Origin: Oceanihabitans iliipiscarium | GTDB lineage: Bacteria > Bacteroidota > Bacteroidia > Flavobacteriales > Flavobacteriaceae | Reading direction: 5' to 3' | Length of the DNA: 64,000 nucleotides | Assembly: GCF_042686125.1 (NCBI RefSeq) | Contig: NZ_JBHUOV010000015.1 | Span: 192,103-256,102 of the forward strand | Made by a program: the position numbers and the translations under genes | Shown here: positions 18,354 through 26,981 of the stretch, piece by piece | How positions within the stretch are numbered: the stretch's first letter is position 1 | How the letters are laid out: every line of letters begins with the position of its first letter | Notes under the pieces: model-generated | Databases searched by the model: none | What the model was told of the DNA's origin: nothing | What the model saw: the letters and a program-made list of their open reading frames with translations, nothing else

Positions 18354-18723
18354 AGAAGACATTGATCAATTAATTAAAGACACATTAACTAAAGAAGAAG
18401 CTAAATTCTATGATGAGTTAGATGAGCAAAACGTTTTAGGGATGATTTTCGGGCTATTCAAAGGAAAAAACAAATGGCTCCTTGTTATGATGAATATTAT
18501 GACTTTAGTTTTTTTCGGTTTATTTATTTATTGCCTAGTACAATTTTTTAATTCAGAAGTGACAAAAGATTTATTAAAATGGGGATTTGGTGGTATTATA
18601 TTTATGCTTGGTGTAAGTATGCTAAAAGTTTTTGCTTGGATGCAAATGGATAAGAACGCCTTACTAAGAGAACTAAAACGATTAGAATTGCAGGTGTCTT
18701 CATTATCTGGAAAAATGTCATGA
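18340..18723 (+). CDS. DUF6768 membrane protein, possible regulator of the adjacent sigma factor
   Basis: 127 residues. An acidic N-terminal cytosolic part (KEDIDQLIKDTLTKEEAKFY) precedes two transmembrane helices (WLLVMMNIMTLVFFGLFIY and WGFGGIIFMLGVSMLKVF), then a short coiled C-terminus. It matches the DUF6768 family found beside ECF sigma factors. Overlapping translation with the sigma gene and its membrane position suggest an anti-sigma role, which has not been demonstrated by anything in the sequence. Confidence 0.75.
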   Translation: MKTYKEDIDQLIKDTLTKEEAKFYDELDEQNVLGMIFGLFKGKNKWLLVMMNIMTLVFFGLFIYCLVQFFNSEVTKDLLKWGFGGIIFMLGVSMLKVFAWMQMDKNALLRELKRLELQVSSLSGKMS

Positions 18724-18863
18724 ATTAGATTTTAATACACAATTATTATTTTGTAATTTGCAAGCTCTAGGGATGATTTCTCTCCCACGCTGCTTTTTCA
18801 GTCTCTCTGAAAGAATAAAGGTACAGAAGGAATGGTTATTTTATCAATTTAAAATTTTTAAAA

Positions 18864-20108
18864 ATGGCTGTTTTAGACCAATTAACATCGCAAGAAGCGA
18901 TGGATTTAGAAAACAAGTATGGCGCACACAATTACCATCCACTTCCAGTAGTATTGAGTAGAGGAGAAGGTGTTTATGTTTGGGATGTTGAAGGCAAACA
19001 ATATTATGATTTCCTTTCGGCTTACTCAGCAGTAAATCAAGGACATTGTCATCCAAAAATTGTTGGAGCAATGGTTAATCAAGCTCAAAATTTAACCTTA
19101 ACATCAAGAGCATTTTATAACGACATGCTTGGGAGATACGAAAAATTCGCAACAGAATATTTTGGATTTGACAAGTTGTTACCAATGAATACAGGTGCTG
19201 AAGCTGTAGAAACCGCATTGAAGTTATGTAGAAAATGGGCTTATGAAGTGAAAGGAATTAATGAAAATGAAGCTGAAATTATAGTGTGTAAAAATAACTT
19301 TCACGGCAGAACAACCACTATTATTTCATTTTCTAATGATCCGATTGCAAGAAAGAATTTTGGACCATATACCAAAGGATTTATTAAAATTGAATATGAT
19401 GATTTAGAGGCCTTAGAAACAGCCTTAAAAAGCAATCCAAATGTGGCTGGTTTTATGGCTGAACCTATTCAAGGTGAAGCGGGTGTTTACGTGCCTAGTG
19501 AAGGGTATTTAACTAAGGCTAAGGCCTTATGCGAGCAATATAATGTTTTATTTATTGCAGACGAAGTTCAAACAGGAATTGCTAGAACAGGTAAATTGTT
19601 GGCCGTTGACCATGAAAATGTTAAACCAGATGTGTTAATTCTTGGTAAAGCTTTAAGTGGTGGTGCTTATCCTGTTTCTGCTGTATTGGCAGACGATCGT
19701 ATAATGAATGTTATTAAGCCTGGAAATCATGGTAGTACTTTTGGAGGAAATCCTGTGGCTGCAGCTGTAGCAATTGCTGCATTAGAAGTTGTTCAAGATG
19801 AAAATTTAGCGGATAACGCAGAAAAATTAGGTCAACTTTTTAGAAGTGAGTTAAATAAGTACATAGAAACCAGTGACTTGATAAACTTGGTTAGAGGGAA
19901 GGGATTACTTAATGCCATTGTAATTAATGATGATGAAGAAAGTGATACCGCTTGGAATATCTGCTTAGCTTTACGTGATAATGGATTACTTGCAAAACCT
20001 ACTCATGGTAATATTATTCGCTTTGCACCACCTTTAGTCATGACTGAAGAGCAGTTGTTAGATTGTGTATCAATAATTATAAAAACACTTCAACAATTTG
20101 AAGTTTAA
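18864..20108 (+). CDS. rocD: Ornithine--oxo-acid aminotransferase
   Basis: 414 residues, the usual length. A class III PLP aminotransferase that converts ornithine and 2-oxoglutarate into glutamate semialdehyde and glutamate, linking arginine and proline metabolism. Features: AHNYHPLPVVLSRGEGVYVWD at the start, FHGRTTTIISFSND, FIADEVQTGIARTGK, the PLP lysine K262 in LILGKALSGG, and HGSTFGGNPVA. Transcribed alone with a terminator behind it. The 140-bp region before it has a small hairpin (TTTCAG / CTGAAA, about 18796-18812) of unknown meaning. Confidence 0.95.
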   Translation: MAVLDQLTSQEAMDLENKYGAHNYHPLPVVLSRGEGVYVWDVEGKQYYDFLSAYSAVNQGHCHPKIVGAMVNQAQNLTLTSRAFYNDMLGRYEKFATEYFGFDKLLPMNTGAEAVETALKLCRKWAYEVKGINENEAEIIVCKNNFHGRTTTIISFSNDPIARKNFGPYTKGFIKIEYDDLEALETALKSNPNVAGFMAEPIQGEAGVYVPSEGYLTKAKALCEQYNVLFIADEVQTGIARTGKLLAVDHENVKPDVLILGKALSGGAYPVSAVLADDRIMNVIKPGNHGSTFGGNPVAAAVAIAALEVVQDENLADNAEKLGQLFRSELNKYIETSDLINLVRGKGLLNAIVINDDEESDTAWNICLALRDNGLLAKPTHGNIIRFAPPLVMTEEQLLDCVSIIIKTLQQFEV

Positions 20109-20142
20109 TTTTTGCGTGTAGTAAAAATTAAAATATAAGTAT

Positions 20143-20177
20143 AAAAAAAGCGACCATATTATATGGTCGCTTTTTTT
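20143..20177. terminator. Intrinsic terminator after rocD
   Basis: A stem of GCGACCATAT / ATATGGTCGC flanked by seven A and seven T lies between convergent rocD and the CCC-motif gene, so it can serve both strands. Confidence 0.92.
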
Positions 20178-20192
20178 ATATAGTAAACATTA

Positions 20193-20525
20193 TTATTGTC
20201 TCTGTAATTCTTCCATACGTTGTTGCATTAGTTCTGGGTCTTGCATAGCTTCCCAGCCAATAGCCATTAAAGCCCAAAGGACAAAAGCAATTGTAATTAC
20301 ACATAAAATGATGCCAATTATTGCCATTATTTTACCAGCTTTTACATTTCCATAACCTAAATAGTTTTCAGGAGCGGTTTTATATAATGCTGTGGCTTTA
20401 TTGGCTAATACGAGTGCTACAATCCCTAATATTAATCCTAAAACACCATAACACCAACAAGTGACGATAGATAATATTCCGAAAACTAAAATAAGAGTCG
20501 AATTTGGTAAAGTTTGTTTTTCCAT
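20193..20525 (-). CDS. CCC-motif membrane protein (CWC variant)
   Basis: The 110-residue protein has two transmembrane segments: LILVFGILSIVTCWCYGVLG running into LILGIVALVLA, then IMAIIGIILCVITIAFVLWA. It also has a polar C-terminal tail rich in Met, Glu and Gln. The family is common in Bacteroidota and is named for a Cys-Cys-Cys motif at the end of helix 1; here the middle cysteine is replaced by Trp (TCWCYG). Function unknown. It sits 8 bp downstream of the DUF2752 gene. Confidence 0.75.
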   Translation of the reverse strand: MEKQTLPNSTLILVFGILSIVTCWCYGVLGLILGIVALVLANKATALYKTAPENYLGYGNVKAGKIMAIIGIILCVITIAFVLWALMAIGWEAMQDPELMQQRMEELQRQ

Positions 20526-20533
20526 AATTGAGT

Positions 20534-20815
20534 TTAGATAAATTTATTGATATAATTAGTAATAATAATTAAAATATTGATAATAAATAGAGCAAGTAAA
20601 TATTTATGACCATTTTTAAATTTAAACTTTAAGTGTAAGGCTAATACAAATAGCATTAAGATTATTGTATAAATTGCAGGATACATAACAAAAGCAGCCT
20701 TAAAATCGCCTTGAATAATTAAAGCTATTGAGCGTTGCATGCCACAGCCTAAACAATCTATTCCAAATAGTTTTTTGTTTAAACAGGGTAGCATGTAATC
20801 TTCTAATGAAGACAT
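20534..20815 (-). CDS. DUF2752 membrane protein
   Basis: 93 residues with the family hallmark CLGCGMQRS before the first membrane helix and about two further helices (YTIILMLFVLALHL, YLLALFIINILIIITN). DUF2752 proteins are small inner membrane proteins of unknown role, often beside TM2 or CCC-motif genes, as here. The two genes form one short minus-strand operon. Confidence 0.85.
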   Translation of the reverse strand: MSSLEDYMLPCLNKKLFGIDCLGCGMQRSIALIIQGDFKAAFVMYPAIYTIILMLFVLALHLKFKFKNGHKYLLALFIINILIIITNYINKFI

Positions 20816-20845
20816 AAATTAAATAATTATTGAAATACAAATGTA

Positions 20846-20879
20846 TAAAAAAGCCAATTACTAGTAATTGGCTTTTTTA
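20846..20879. terminator. Intrinsic terminator
   Basis: A stem of AAGCCAATTACT / AGTAATTGGCTT with A and T tracts lies between the T9SS cargo gene (ends 20900 on minus) and DUF2752, oriented to end the cargo transcript. Confidence 0.9.
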
Positions 20880-20899
20880 TTTATTTAAAAGAATGCTTT

Positions 20900-22735
20900 T
20901 TAGTTATTCTGAGAAACAACTATTTTTTTACTTATACTACTTTGATTAGCAAAATCAACCTTAGCAACATAAATACCTTCACTTAAATTTTTTGTTGAGA
21001 AATGATATCTGTCTTGTGTTTCTAAATTCATTTCATGAAAAATTCTTTTCCCAGAAACATCATATAAAGTTACAGTTTTTACTTCTAATTGATTAGGGTT
21101 TAAAATTGTTAGTTGTGCAGTGTTATTATTTTGCATCACTAAGAAATCATCATCATTAAATTCTTCAGTAGAAAGTGATTCTGATTTAAAAACAATTTCA
21201 AAACGGTCTGTATAATGTCCTTCTTCTAATGAAATTTCATAGGCTTGATTCTGTAAATTAATATACAAACCAGCTACTTTATCATGAATATAAATAGGTT
21301 GACCTTCATCAAAATTTTGTACATCAGAAATGTCAAACCTAGTTAATTGTTGATTGCTCACGTTTACGATTAGTGGTATTTTAAGATCGATATTGTAATT
21401 AAAAGCTTGAATTGCATAAGGCACATCATCTAAAATCCAATTAGCATCAGACGCTACTTGCTCAGATATTTGAGCTTCTAAACCATAATCAAATCCATCT
21501 GTGGCAGTATGGTGAAAATTCATTAATAACTGACGAATATAAGATTCGTTTCCATTATTATCAAAGCCAACATTTATTCTAAAGCGTTTAAAATCTTCAG
21601 GAACTATATTGTAGCCATCTTCATTGTATTCTGTTTCAGCAAATGCACTTGAAGTATCATGGCTGTCTCTGAAAAACTCACTACTACTACCAGATTGTTT
21701 ATAAAACACGCGGTACGAATTCGTAAATACAACACTTGTTGCACTACCTGTTCCTTCCATCATAAATCCTTGTCCTATTGGGATATAACGTCTTCCTGTT
21801 TTACTTCCTGTACCAACTGGAGGTCCAGATGCTACTGTGCCATCTAATAGATACATGTGAAACGGAGCAGCGGTAAACGAATCTACTCCACCAGCCGAAA
21901 TAGTGTATAGAGCATAACCACCAACATAATTAGATAAGACATGCGAAGTTGCTCCAGCTTGTTGCTCCCAATATTTTAAAACACCAGTGGTGTTATTTTG
22001 ATTATGAGTATTGTGTATAAACGGGAGTGCATCTAAAGCAGAAGGGTAAGGGTTACCCACTAAGGTCTCTCTATTTGGATTAATTGTAACTGTAATATTA
22101 CCATTGTTGGCTCTTCCTCTAAAGTCGTATTTTTGGGCTCCGCTAGGGTTACCTTTCATAGTAAATCCGTAACCTGAAGCCAAGGTACCATTTGGGTCTC
22201 CACCTACAGGTAAACTCCCACCGCCTAAACCTACCCAGTCTTCGTATGGGTTAGTAGTGGTTGTAAGTCCTATGAATGTATATAGCCAATAGCTTGCAAT
22301 TTGAGTTGTAGTACCATCATAACCAGCAACGTAAGTAAAAGGCGTACTTGTTATAGGAGCTGCTGTTTCACGGTAGAAATTATTACTAGGCATTGTTGTG
22401 GTATTACCAGCAGAACCACTATTTTGTCCAACAGGTGAAGCCCAATAATTATACATATATGTATTAGAGTTTCCTGTTTGAAATACACTAAGTTTACCTT
22501 CGCCTGCATTACCTACATTATTACTTTGTAATAATTGCGCTTCATTACGTAAGTAAAGATGTCCATCAGTATCTATATTAACATCATCTGTAACAAATAA
22601 AGGAGCAACAGTTGGTCCGCTTGTAAAAGCAGTCCCATCTACATAAACAAAACTATCGGTACTGATAAATAAATCAGATTGCGCAAAAGTCATGCTATAA
22701 AATATGAATAGGATTAATGTTTGAATATTTTTCAT
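20900..22735 (-). CDS. Large secreted protein with T9SS type A sorting domain
   Basis: About 611 residues from the ATG at 22735, which starts a good signal peptide (KNIQTLILFIFYSMTFAQ); the upstream in-frame ATG at 22762 adds only polar residues. The body is Thr-, Ser- and Gly-rich (GNTTTMPSNNFY, YNYWASPVG, GRRYIPIGQGFMMEGTG) with no known enzymatic motif. The tail is a T9SS domain (LEVKTVTLYDVSGKRIF to SISKKIVVSQNN). It is predicted to reach the cell surface. Downstream of the S74 protein gene with only 64 bp between, so probably the same transcript. Confidence 0.82.
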   Translation of the reverse strand: MKNIQTLILFIFYSMTFAQSDLFISTDSFVYVDGTAFTSGPTVAPLFVTDDVNIDTDGHLYLRNEAQLLQSNNVGNAGEGKLSVFQTGNSNTYMYNYWASPVGQNSGSAGNTTTMPSNNFYRETAAPITSTPFTYVAGYDGTTTQIASYWLYTFIGLTTTTNPYEDWVGLGGGSLPVGGDPNGTLASGYGFTMKGNPSGAQKYDFRGRANNGNITVTINPNRETLVGNPYPSALDALPFIHNTHNQNNTTGVLKYWEQQAGATSHVLSNYVGGYALYTISAGGVDSFTAAPFHMYLLDGTVASGPPVGTGSKTGRRYIPIGQGFMMEGTGSATSVVFTNSYRVFYKQSGSSSEFFRDSHDTSSAFAETEYNEDGYNIVPEDFKRFRINVGFDNNGNESYIRQLLMNFHHTATDGFDYGLEAQISEQVASDANWILDDVPYAIQAFNYNIDLKIPLIVNVSNQQLTRFDISDVQNFDEGQPIYIHDKVAGLYINLQNQAYEISLEEGHYTDRFEIVFKSESLSTEEFNDDDFLVMQNNNTAQLTILNPNQLEVKTVTLYDVSGKRIFHEMNLETQDRYHFSTKNLSEGIYVAKVDFANQSSISKKIVVSQNN

Positions 22736-22799
22736 TTGATTATGTTTATTTCTTTGAAGCAAATTTTAGCACTAAAGTTAACAAATTAAAAATAGTTTA

Positions 22800-23879
22800 T
22801 TAATCTTGGCTTTCTAATATAGCATTTAATCTGCTTTCTAATAAAGTGATTTTATCTTCTAAATTAGAAATTCTATTGTTTTGTGCTTCAATTATTTCTT
22901 GTTGTTCTTTAATTGCTTCTACTGTTACAGGAACAATAGCGGTATAATCAACGACATTAAATGTTTCTTTTCTAAATTCTGATAAACTAGCAGAAGAATT
23001 CATTTTATCTGGCCCATCAACAATTAACTGTTTTTCAGCCACAGCCTCAGGAAAAATTTCCTTAACATTTTGAGCTAAGAAACCTAAGTATGTTCTTGTA
23101 TCACCTTTTGCTAAGTAGTTATATTCATTTAAATTATATGTATATGAAACACCTCGAATTTGCTTAAGTTTATTAATAGCACCACTAATCGTGACAATAT
23201 TAGATTTAACACGCTCATCAGATAAATTGTATAAGCCATTAGCATAACCTAATCCTCCTGTAAATAGTCCACCAAAACCAAGCCAAGACCCAGTAGTAGG
23301 TATTGAACCATATACAGCATCGGCATCTGAACTATTTGAAGTTCCCCAAACACCTGTACCACCACCTGTTGCAGGAAGGTGAACACCATAAGAGCCTAAA
23401 CCAACAGTATTATTTGTAACACCACCTAATGCATTATATGTTCCAGTTACGTAACCCGCTAGGCTAGCTCCAGTAGCATGCGTGTTTTCATAAAAAGCTA
23501 AGTAATCATTTCTATTGCCTTCCATATGTAAATGGTAAGTCGGAGCAGTTAAGCCAATACCTATATAGCCATTAGTTGCGATAGTTAACCTTGTATTTGT
23601 CGTTAATGCAGTTGTACCAATTTTAAATTTATCGCCATCACTATCATCAATTCCCATCGTAATTCGCGAAGTACCATTGACTTGGTATTGTAATGTTGGA
23701 TCTCCATTTCCTCGAATATTATTAATTTCAATACCATCTGATGCGGCATTTACTTCAATATCGAGAGCACTACTAGGTGAGGTGGTACCTACACCAACTT
23801 GCGCAGTTACAGAAAGAGTAAATATTAACAAGAATATTAATATTGTTGTTTTTAAAGGTTGAGTAATTTTAAACTTCAT
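22800..23879 (-). CDS. Exported protein with C-terminal S74 intramolecular chaperone (tail-fibre type) domain
   Basis: About 359 residues from the ATG at 23879, which begins a signal peptide (TTILIFLLIFTLSVTAQVGV). The central part is Gly- and Thr-rich. The C-terminal 130 residues are a peptidase S74 chaperone: SDERVKSNI holds the Ser of the Ser-Lys dyad and the Lys, followed by RGVSYTYN and YLGFLAQNVKEIFPEAV, ending in a coiled coil (EAIKEQQEIIEAQNNRISNL). In phage tail fibres this domain trimerises and then cuts itself off. Here the signal peptide and the neighbouring T9SS cargo indicate a cellular surface fibre. Confidence 0.85.
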   Translation of the reverse strand: MKFKITQPLKTTILIFLLIFTLSVTAQVGVGTTSPSSALDIEVNAASDGIEINNIRGNGDPTLQYQVNGTSRITMGIDDSDGDKFKIGTTALTTNTRLTIATNGYIGIGLTAPTYHLHMEGNRNDYLAFYENTHATGASLAGYVTGTYNALGGVTNNTVGLGSYGVHLPATGGGTGVWGTSNSSDADAVYGSIPTTGSWLGFGGLFTGGLGYANGLYNLSDERVKSNIVTISGAINKLKQIRGVSYTYNLNEYNYLAKGDTRTYLGFLAQNVKEIFPEAVAEKQLIVDGPDKMNSSASLSEFRKETFNVVDYTAIVPVTVEAIKEQQEIIEAQNNRISNLEDKITLLESRLNAILESQD

Positions 23880-23997
23880 ATCTATCATTTTTTTGGGTTC
23901 TACGTATATAAGTTATTAAAAAGTTTGATAAATGTATAATGCTTATTATTCTATTTTGTTTATTTTCGATGTAACGTATAAATGTTTCGACCACTTC

Positions 23998-24189
23998 ATG
24001 AAAAATTCAAAAAAAATCGATTATCTACTAGTATTAATTGGTTGTATTATAGCAATTTACGCTCAGGCTGAAGTTGAACAAAACACAGTTATACTCGTTT
24101 TTGGAATCGTAATTTTGATGTATGGTTTGTTTAGAATTTCATCAACGATTCCTTATAAAAAAAATAAAGATGACAGCACGAATATTTAA
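23998..24189 (+). CDS. Small membrane protein, unknown
   Basis: 63 residues from the ATG at 23998 (KNSKKIDYLLVLIGCIIAIY). Two hydrophobic segments are present, the second VILVFGIVILMYGLFRIS, then a basic-polar tail. I recognise no family. It overlaps the Smr gene by 20 bp and lies on the same strand, so the two are likely cotranscribed. An upstream in-frame ATG at 23932 is less likely because it adds an unusual hydrophobic stretch. Confidence 0.6.
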   Translation: MKNSKKIDYLLVLIGCIIAIYAQAEVEQNTVILVFGIVILMYGLFRISSTIPYKKNKDDSTNI

Positions 24190-24733
24190 AAAAGGGGATT
24201 CTGTTTTGGTTTTAGATGATGATTTTTCTGGAAAGGTTATATCAATTTCAGGAAATACTATAACTATTTTAACAGACGATGGTTTTGAACTCGATTTCGA
24301 TGCTAAAGAGTTAGTGAAACAAGAAGTGCAACAGTCGTTTTCTAAGCATATTTTTAAGAATGAATCCATACAAAGTGTTGTTTCTGAAAAGGAGATCAAA
24401 AGGCGTAAGGTCGTTACAAAAAAAACTAAAGAGCGTTTTAAACCTACATTAGAAGTTGATTTGCATATTCATCAATTAACCAATTCTACAAGAGGTATGA
24501 CTAATCACGATATGTTAACGTTGCAATTAGATACAGCAAAAAGGCAATTAGAATTTGCGATTAAAAAGCGTATGCAAAAGATTGTGTTCATTCATGGCGT
24601 AGGTGAGGGAGTTTTAAAACTAGAACTAGAGTATCTATTTGGGAGATACGATGTAAAGTACTACGAGGCAAATTATCAAAAGTACGGTTTAGGCGCTACC
24701 GAAGTTTATATATATCAAAACGCCAAGCCTTAG
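24170..24733 (+). CDS. Smr-domain protein (MutS2 C-terminal type)
   Basis: About 187 residues from the ATG at 24170 (TARIFKKGDSVLVLDD). The N-terminal part forms a small beta domain (KVISISGNTITILTDDGFEL). The C-terminal Smr domain has the conserved VDLHIHQL and IVFIHGVGEGVLKLEL motifs, as in MutS2, and can act as a nicking nuclease or bind DNA or RNA. It is a stand-alone Smr protein without a MutS ATPase. An alternative start at 24122 is unlikely. Its 3' end overlaps the convergent lipoprotein gene by 4 bp. Confidence 0.88.
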   Translation: MTARIFKKGDSVLVLDDDFSGKVISISGNTITILTDDGFELDFDAKELVKQEVQQSFSKHIFKNESIQSVVSEKEIKRRKVVTKKTKERFKPTLEVDLHIHQLTNSTRGMTNHDMLTLQLDTAKRQLEFAIKKRMQKIVFIHGVGEGVLKLELEYLFGRYDVKYYEANYQKYGLGATEVYIYQNAKP

Positions 24734-25650
24734 AAAGGGATTTCTACGGTACGTTCATTAGTTAATCTGCTATCTTCTAGTGTTCCAAAATCAAATTCAT
24801 CAATAGTGATATTTGATAATTGCAAACCTGTAATTATTAAAGCGACTTCAAAAGTCTGTTCAATGTTATGATCTCTGTATGCTGTAGCCGCAACTGTATT
24901 ACTAACCAAAGGATTTAAATAATCGGCTATAGTAGGATCTGTAAAATCATTTGAAGGATTTTCATCTTGGGTATCATTTTCTTCATCAATGGTATTTACA
25001 CCATCACCATCATCATCTATATCTAAATAGTCTGGAGTACCATCTGTATCAGTATCTAGCGGATTAGTTAAAGGGTTGTCATCGCCATCTAGGTTATCAT
25101 CATCTATTTCTAAACGCGTTAAAACATTGTCGCCATCATCATCTTCATCAATATAATTTGGTAAGCCATCACCATCAGTATCATCATCCGTTAAATCACC
25201 ATTGCCATTTAAATCTTCTAATTCGGCATCAATGCCATCATTATCATCTTCTATTAAAGACATCGTAAATAGTGCTGTTCCAGTATCGCTTTCATCATCG
25301 TTCGTTATTACAATATCAGAAGGAGGTACATCATTACAAAAGAAATCTGTTGGTGTTTGGTTATAGGTTCTATAGTTAAATAAATTACTTGTGCCATTTA
25401 TTGTGAAGACTTCTTCGGTAGATAACAGAAGACCGTCTGCATCGACCTCTATTAAATCCTCAAGTGTGGTTGATGGTGAAGTAATTTGAAGTGAAAGCGA
25501 TTCGGCAGGATCTTCTTTAATTTTATAAAACACCAATTCTCCACAAGTAGTAAACGTATCATCAAAATCGAGTTCTACAGTAATAATGTCACCATCATCG
25601 CAAGCAGTCATTAGTATTAAAAATGAAAAAAGGGAAAGTAACTTTCGCAT
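24730..25650 (-). CDS. Lipoprotein with acidic calcium-binding (thrombospondin type 3-like) repeats
   Basis: About 306 residues from the ATG at 25650, which starts a lipoprotein signal (KLLSLFSFLILMTAC, lipid Cys). The middle contains acidic loops of the type D-x-D-x-D-G (DTDGDGLPNYID, DTDTDGTPDYLDIDDDGDGV), which bind Ca2+ in thrombospondin type 3-like repeats and often form a rigid stalk. N- and C-terminal segments show no known domain. It should be an outer membrane lipoprotein. It converges with the Smr gene. Confidence 0.8.
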   Translation of the reverse strand: MRKLLSLFSFLILMTACDDGDIITVELDFDDTFTTCGELVFYKIKEDPAESLSLQITSPSTTLEDLIEVDADGLLLSTEEVFTINGTSNLFNYRTYNQTPTDFFCNDVPPSDIVITNDDESDTGTALFTMSLIEDDNDGIDAELEDLNGNGDLTDDDTDGDGLPNYIDEDDDGDNVLTRLEIDDDNLDGDDNPLTNPLDTDTDGTPDYLDIDDDGDGVNTIDEENDTQDENPSNDFTDPTIADYLNPLVSNTVAATAYRDHNIEQTFEVALIITGLQLSNITIDEFDFGTLEDSRLTNERTVEIPF

Positions 25651-25706
25651 AGCACCATAAATTTTAAACAAAAATAAAAGAATTGTTAAACTTATAACGA
25701 TGCTTC

Positions 25707-25736
25707 TTGCAAATAATTTTAATTGAACTATTTTTG
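25707..25736 (+). promoter_or_regulatory. Flavobacterial sigma-A promoter of the cysteine desulfurase gene
   Basis: TTG at 25707-25709, then 19 bp, then TATTTTTG at 25729-25736. This exactly fits TTG-N19-TAnnTTTG, the primary flavobacterial promoter. Transcription should start near 25742, about 20 bp before the ATG at 25763. Confidence 0.7.
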
Positions 25737-25762
25737 TGACTTCTAACGTACATAACTAACTT

Positions 25763-26905
25763 ATGAAATCTGTTTATTTTGATAGTGCAGCAACAACAAA
25801 GGTTCGAGATGAAGTCATAAAAGACATGCAAGCTGTTCTTGCTGAAAATTATGGTAATCCTTCGTCAACTCATGCGTTTGGGCGTTCATCAAAATCAATT
25901 ATAGAGTCTGCTAGAAAAACAATTGCAAAGCATTTAAATGCCTTGCCTCAAGAGATTATTTTTACTTCTGGAGGTACTGAAGCTGACAATATGATTTTAC
26001 GTTGTGCAGTTAGAGATGGAAATGTAAAAACCATTATCACTTCGCCAATTGAGCATCATGCTGTTTTGCATACTGTTGAAGAATTGCGAAATGAATACGA
26101 TGTAACTGTTGAATATGTTAAACTTTTGCATTGTGGCACACCAGATTATAGCGATTTAGAGCGTTTGCTATCTGCTAATGATGAACGCAAGTTAGTCAGT
26201 TTAATGCATGTTAATAATGAAATTGGTAATATTTTAGATGTAAAAAAAGTGGCGCATTTATGTCAGACTCATAACGCTATGTTTCATAGTGATACAGTGC
26301 AGTCTGTTGGACATTTCTCTTGGGATGTACAAGATGTTCCTATTGATTTTATGACTGCAGCTGCTCATAAGTTTCATGGACCAAAAGGAATTGGTTTTGC
26401 TTTTATTCGTAAAAACAGCAATTTTAAGCCACTTATTTTTGGAGGCTCACAAGAACGTGGGTATAGAGCAGGAACAGAGCCTGTACATAACATTAAAGGC
26501 TTAGAAACAGCATTTGTATTGGCTTATGATAATTTGGAAGCTGAAAGTGCTTATATACAAGATTTAAAAGATTATTTTAAAACCAAACTTAAAGAGGCAA
26601 TTCCTGGTGTAAAGTATAACGGGAATTGTGAAGATCAAGTTAAAAGTACTTATACATTGATTAATGTATGCTTACCAATGAGTCCAGAAAAAGCATTAAC
26701 GCTTCAATTTCAACTCGATTTAAAAGGTATTGCGTGTTCAAAAGGTTCTGCTTGCCAAAGTGGAAGTGGTAAAGGCTCTCACGTACTTGCTCAAATTTTA
26801 AGTGAAGAAGATATGAATAAACCGTCGATACGTTTTTCTTTTAGTAGCTATAATACAAAAGAAGAAATCGATTATGTGGTAGATGTATTGAAGGCATTTG
26901 TTTAG
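25763..26905 (+). CDS. Cysteine desulfurase (NifS/IscS-like)
   Basis: 380 residues, class V PLP enzyme that moves sulfur from cysteine to an enzyme cysteine for iron-sulfur clusters, thiolation or similar. It has DSAATTKVRDEV at the start, FTSGGTEADN, SPIEHHAVLH, the PLP lysine K203 in HKFHGPKG, and the catalytic C331 in SACQSGSGKGSHVL. The short loop containing the Cys resembles group I (IscS/NifS) enzymes. Transcribed alone from the promoter at 25707-25736, with a terminator after it. No IscU or scaffold gene is adjacent, so the exact target is open. Confidence 0.92.
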   Translation: MKSVYFDSAATTKVRDEVIKDMQAVLAENYGNPSSTHAFGRSSKSIIESARKTIAKHLNALPQEIIFTSGGTEADNMILRCAVRDGNVKTIITSPIEHHAVLHTVEELRNEYDVTVEYVKLLHCGTPDYSDLERLLSANDERKLVSLMHVNNEIGNILDVKKVAHLCQTHNAMFHSDTVQSVGHFSWDVQDVPIDFMTAAAHKFHGPKGIGFAFIRKNSNFKPLIFGGSQERGYRAGTEPVHNIKGLETAFVLAYDNLEAESAYIQDLKDYFKTKLKEAIPGVKYNGNCEDQVKSTYTLINVCLPMSPEKALTLQFQLDLKGIACSKGSACQSGSGKGSHVLAQILSEEDMNKPSIRFSFSSYNTKEEIDYVVDVLKAFV

Positions 26906-26931
26906 GATTTATTTTAATCATTAATTTATAT

Positions 26932-26970
26932 AAAAAAGCCTTCAGGTTAATGATTACTGAAGGCTTTTTG
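26932..26970. terminator. Intrinsic terminator
   Basis: A stem of AAGCCTTCAG / CTGAAGGCTT with flanking A and T tracts lies between the cysteine desulfurase gene and the convergent membrane protein gene, and can serve both. Confidence 0.9.
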
Positions 26971-26981
26971 TTACATCTTAT

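Noticed and set aside
22800..23879. Prophage tail-fibre gene
   Set aside because: Only the S74 domain is phage-like. A signal peptide is present, no other phage gene is near, and the next gene is T9SS cargo.
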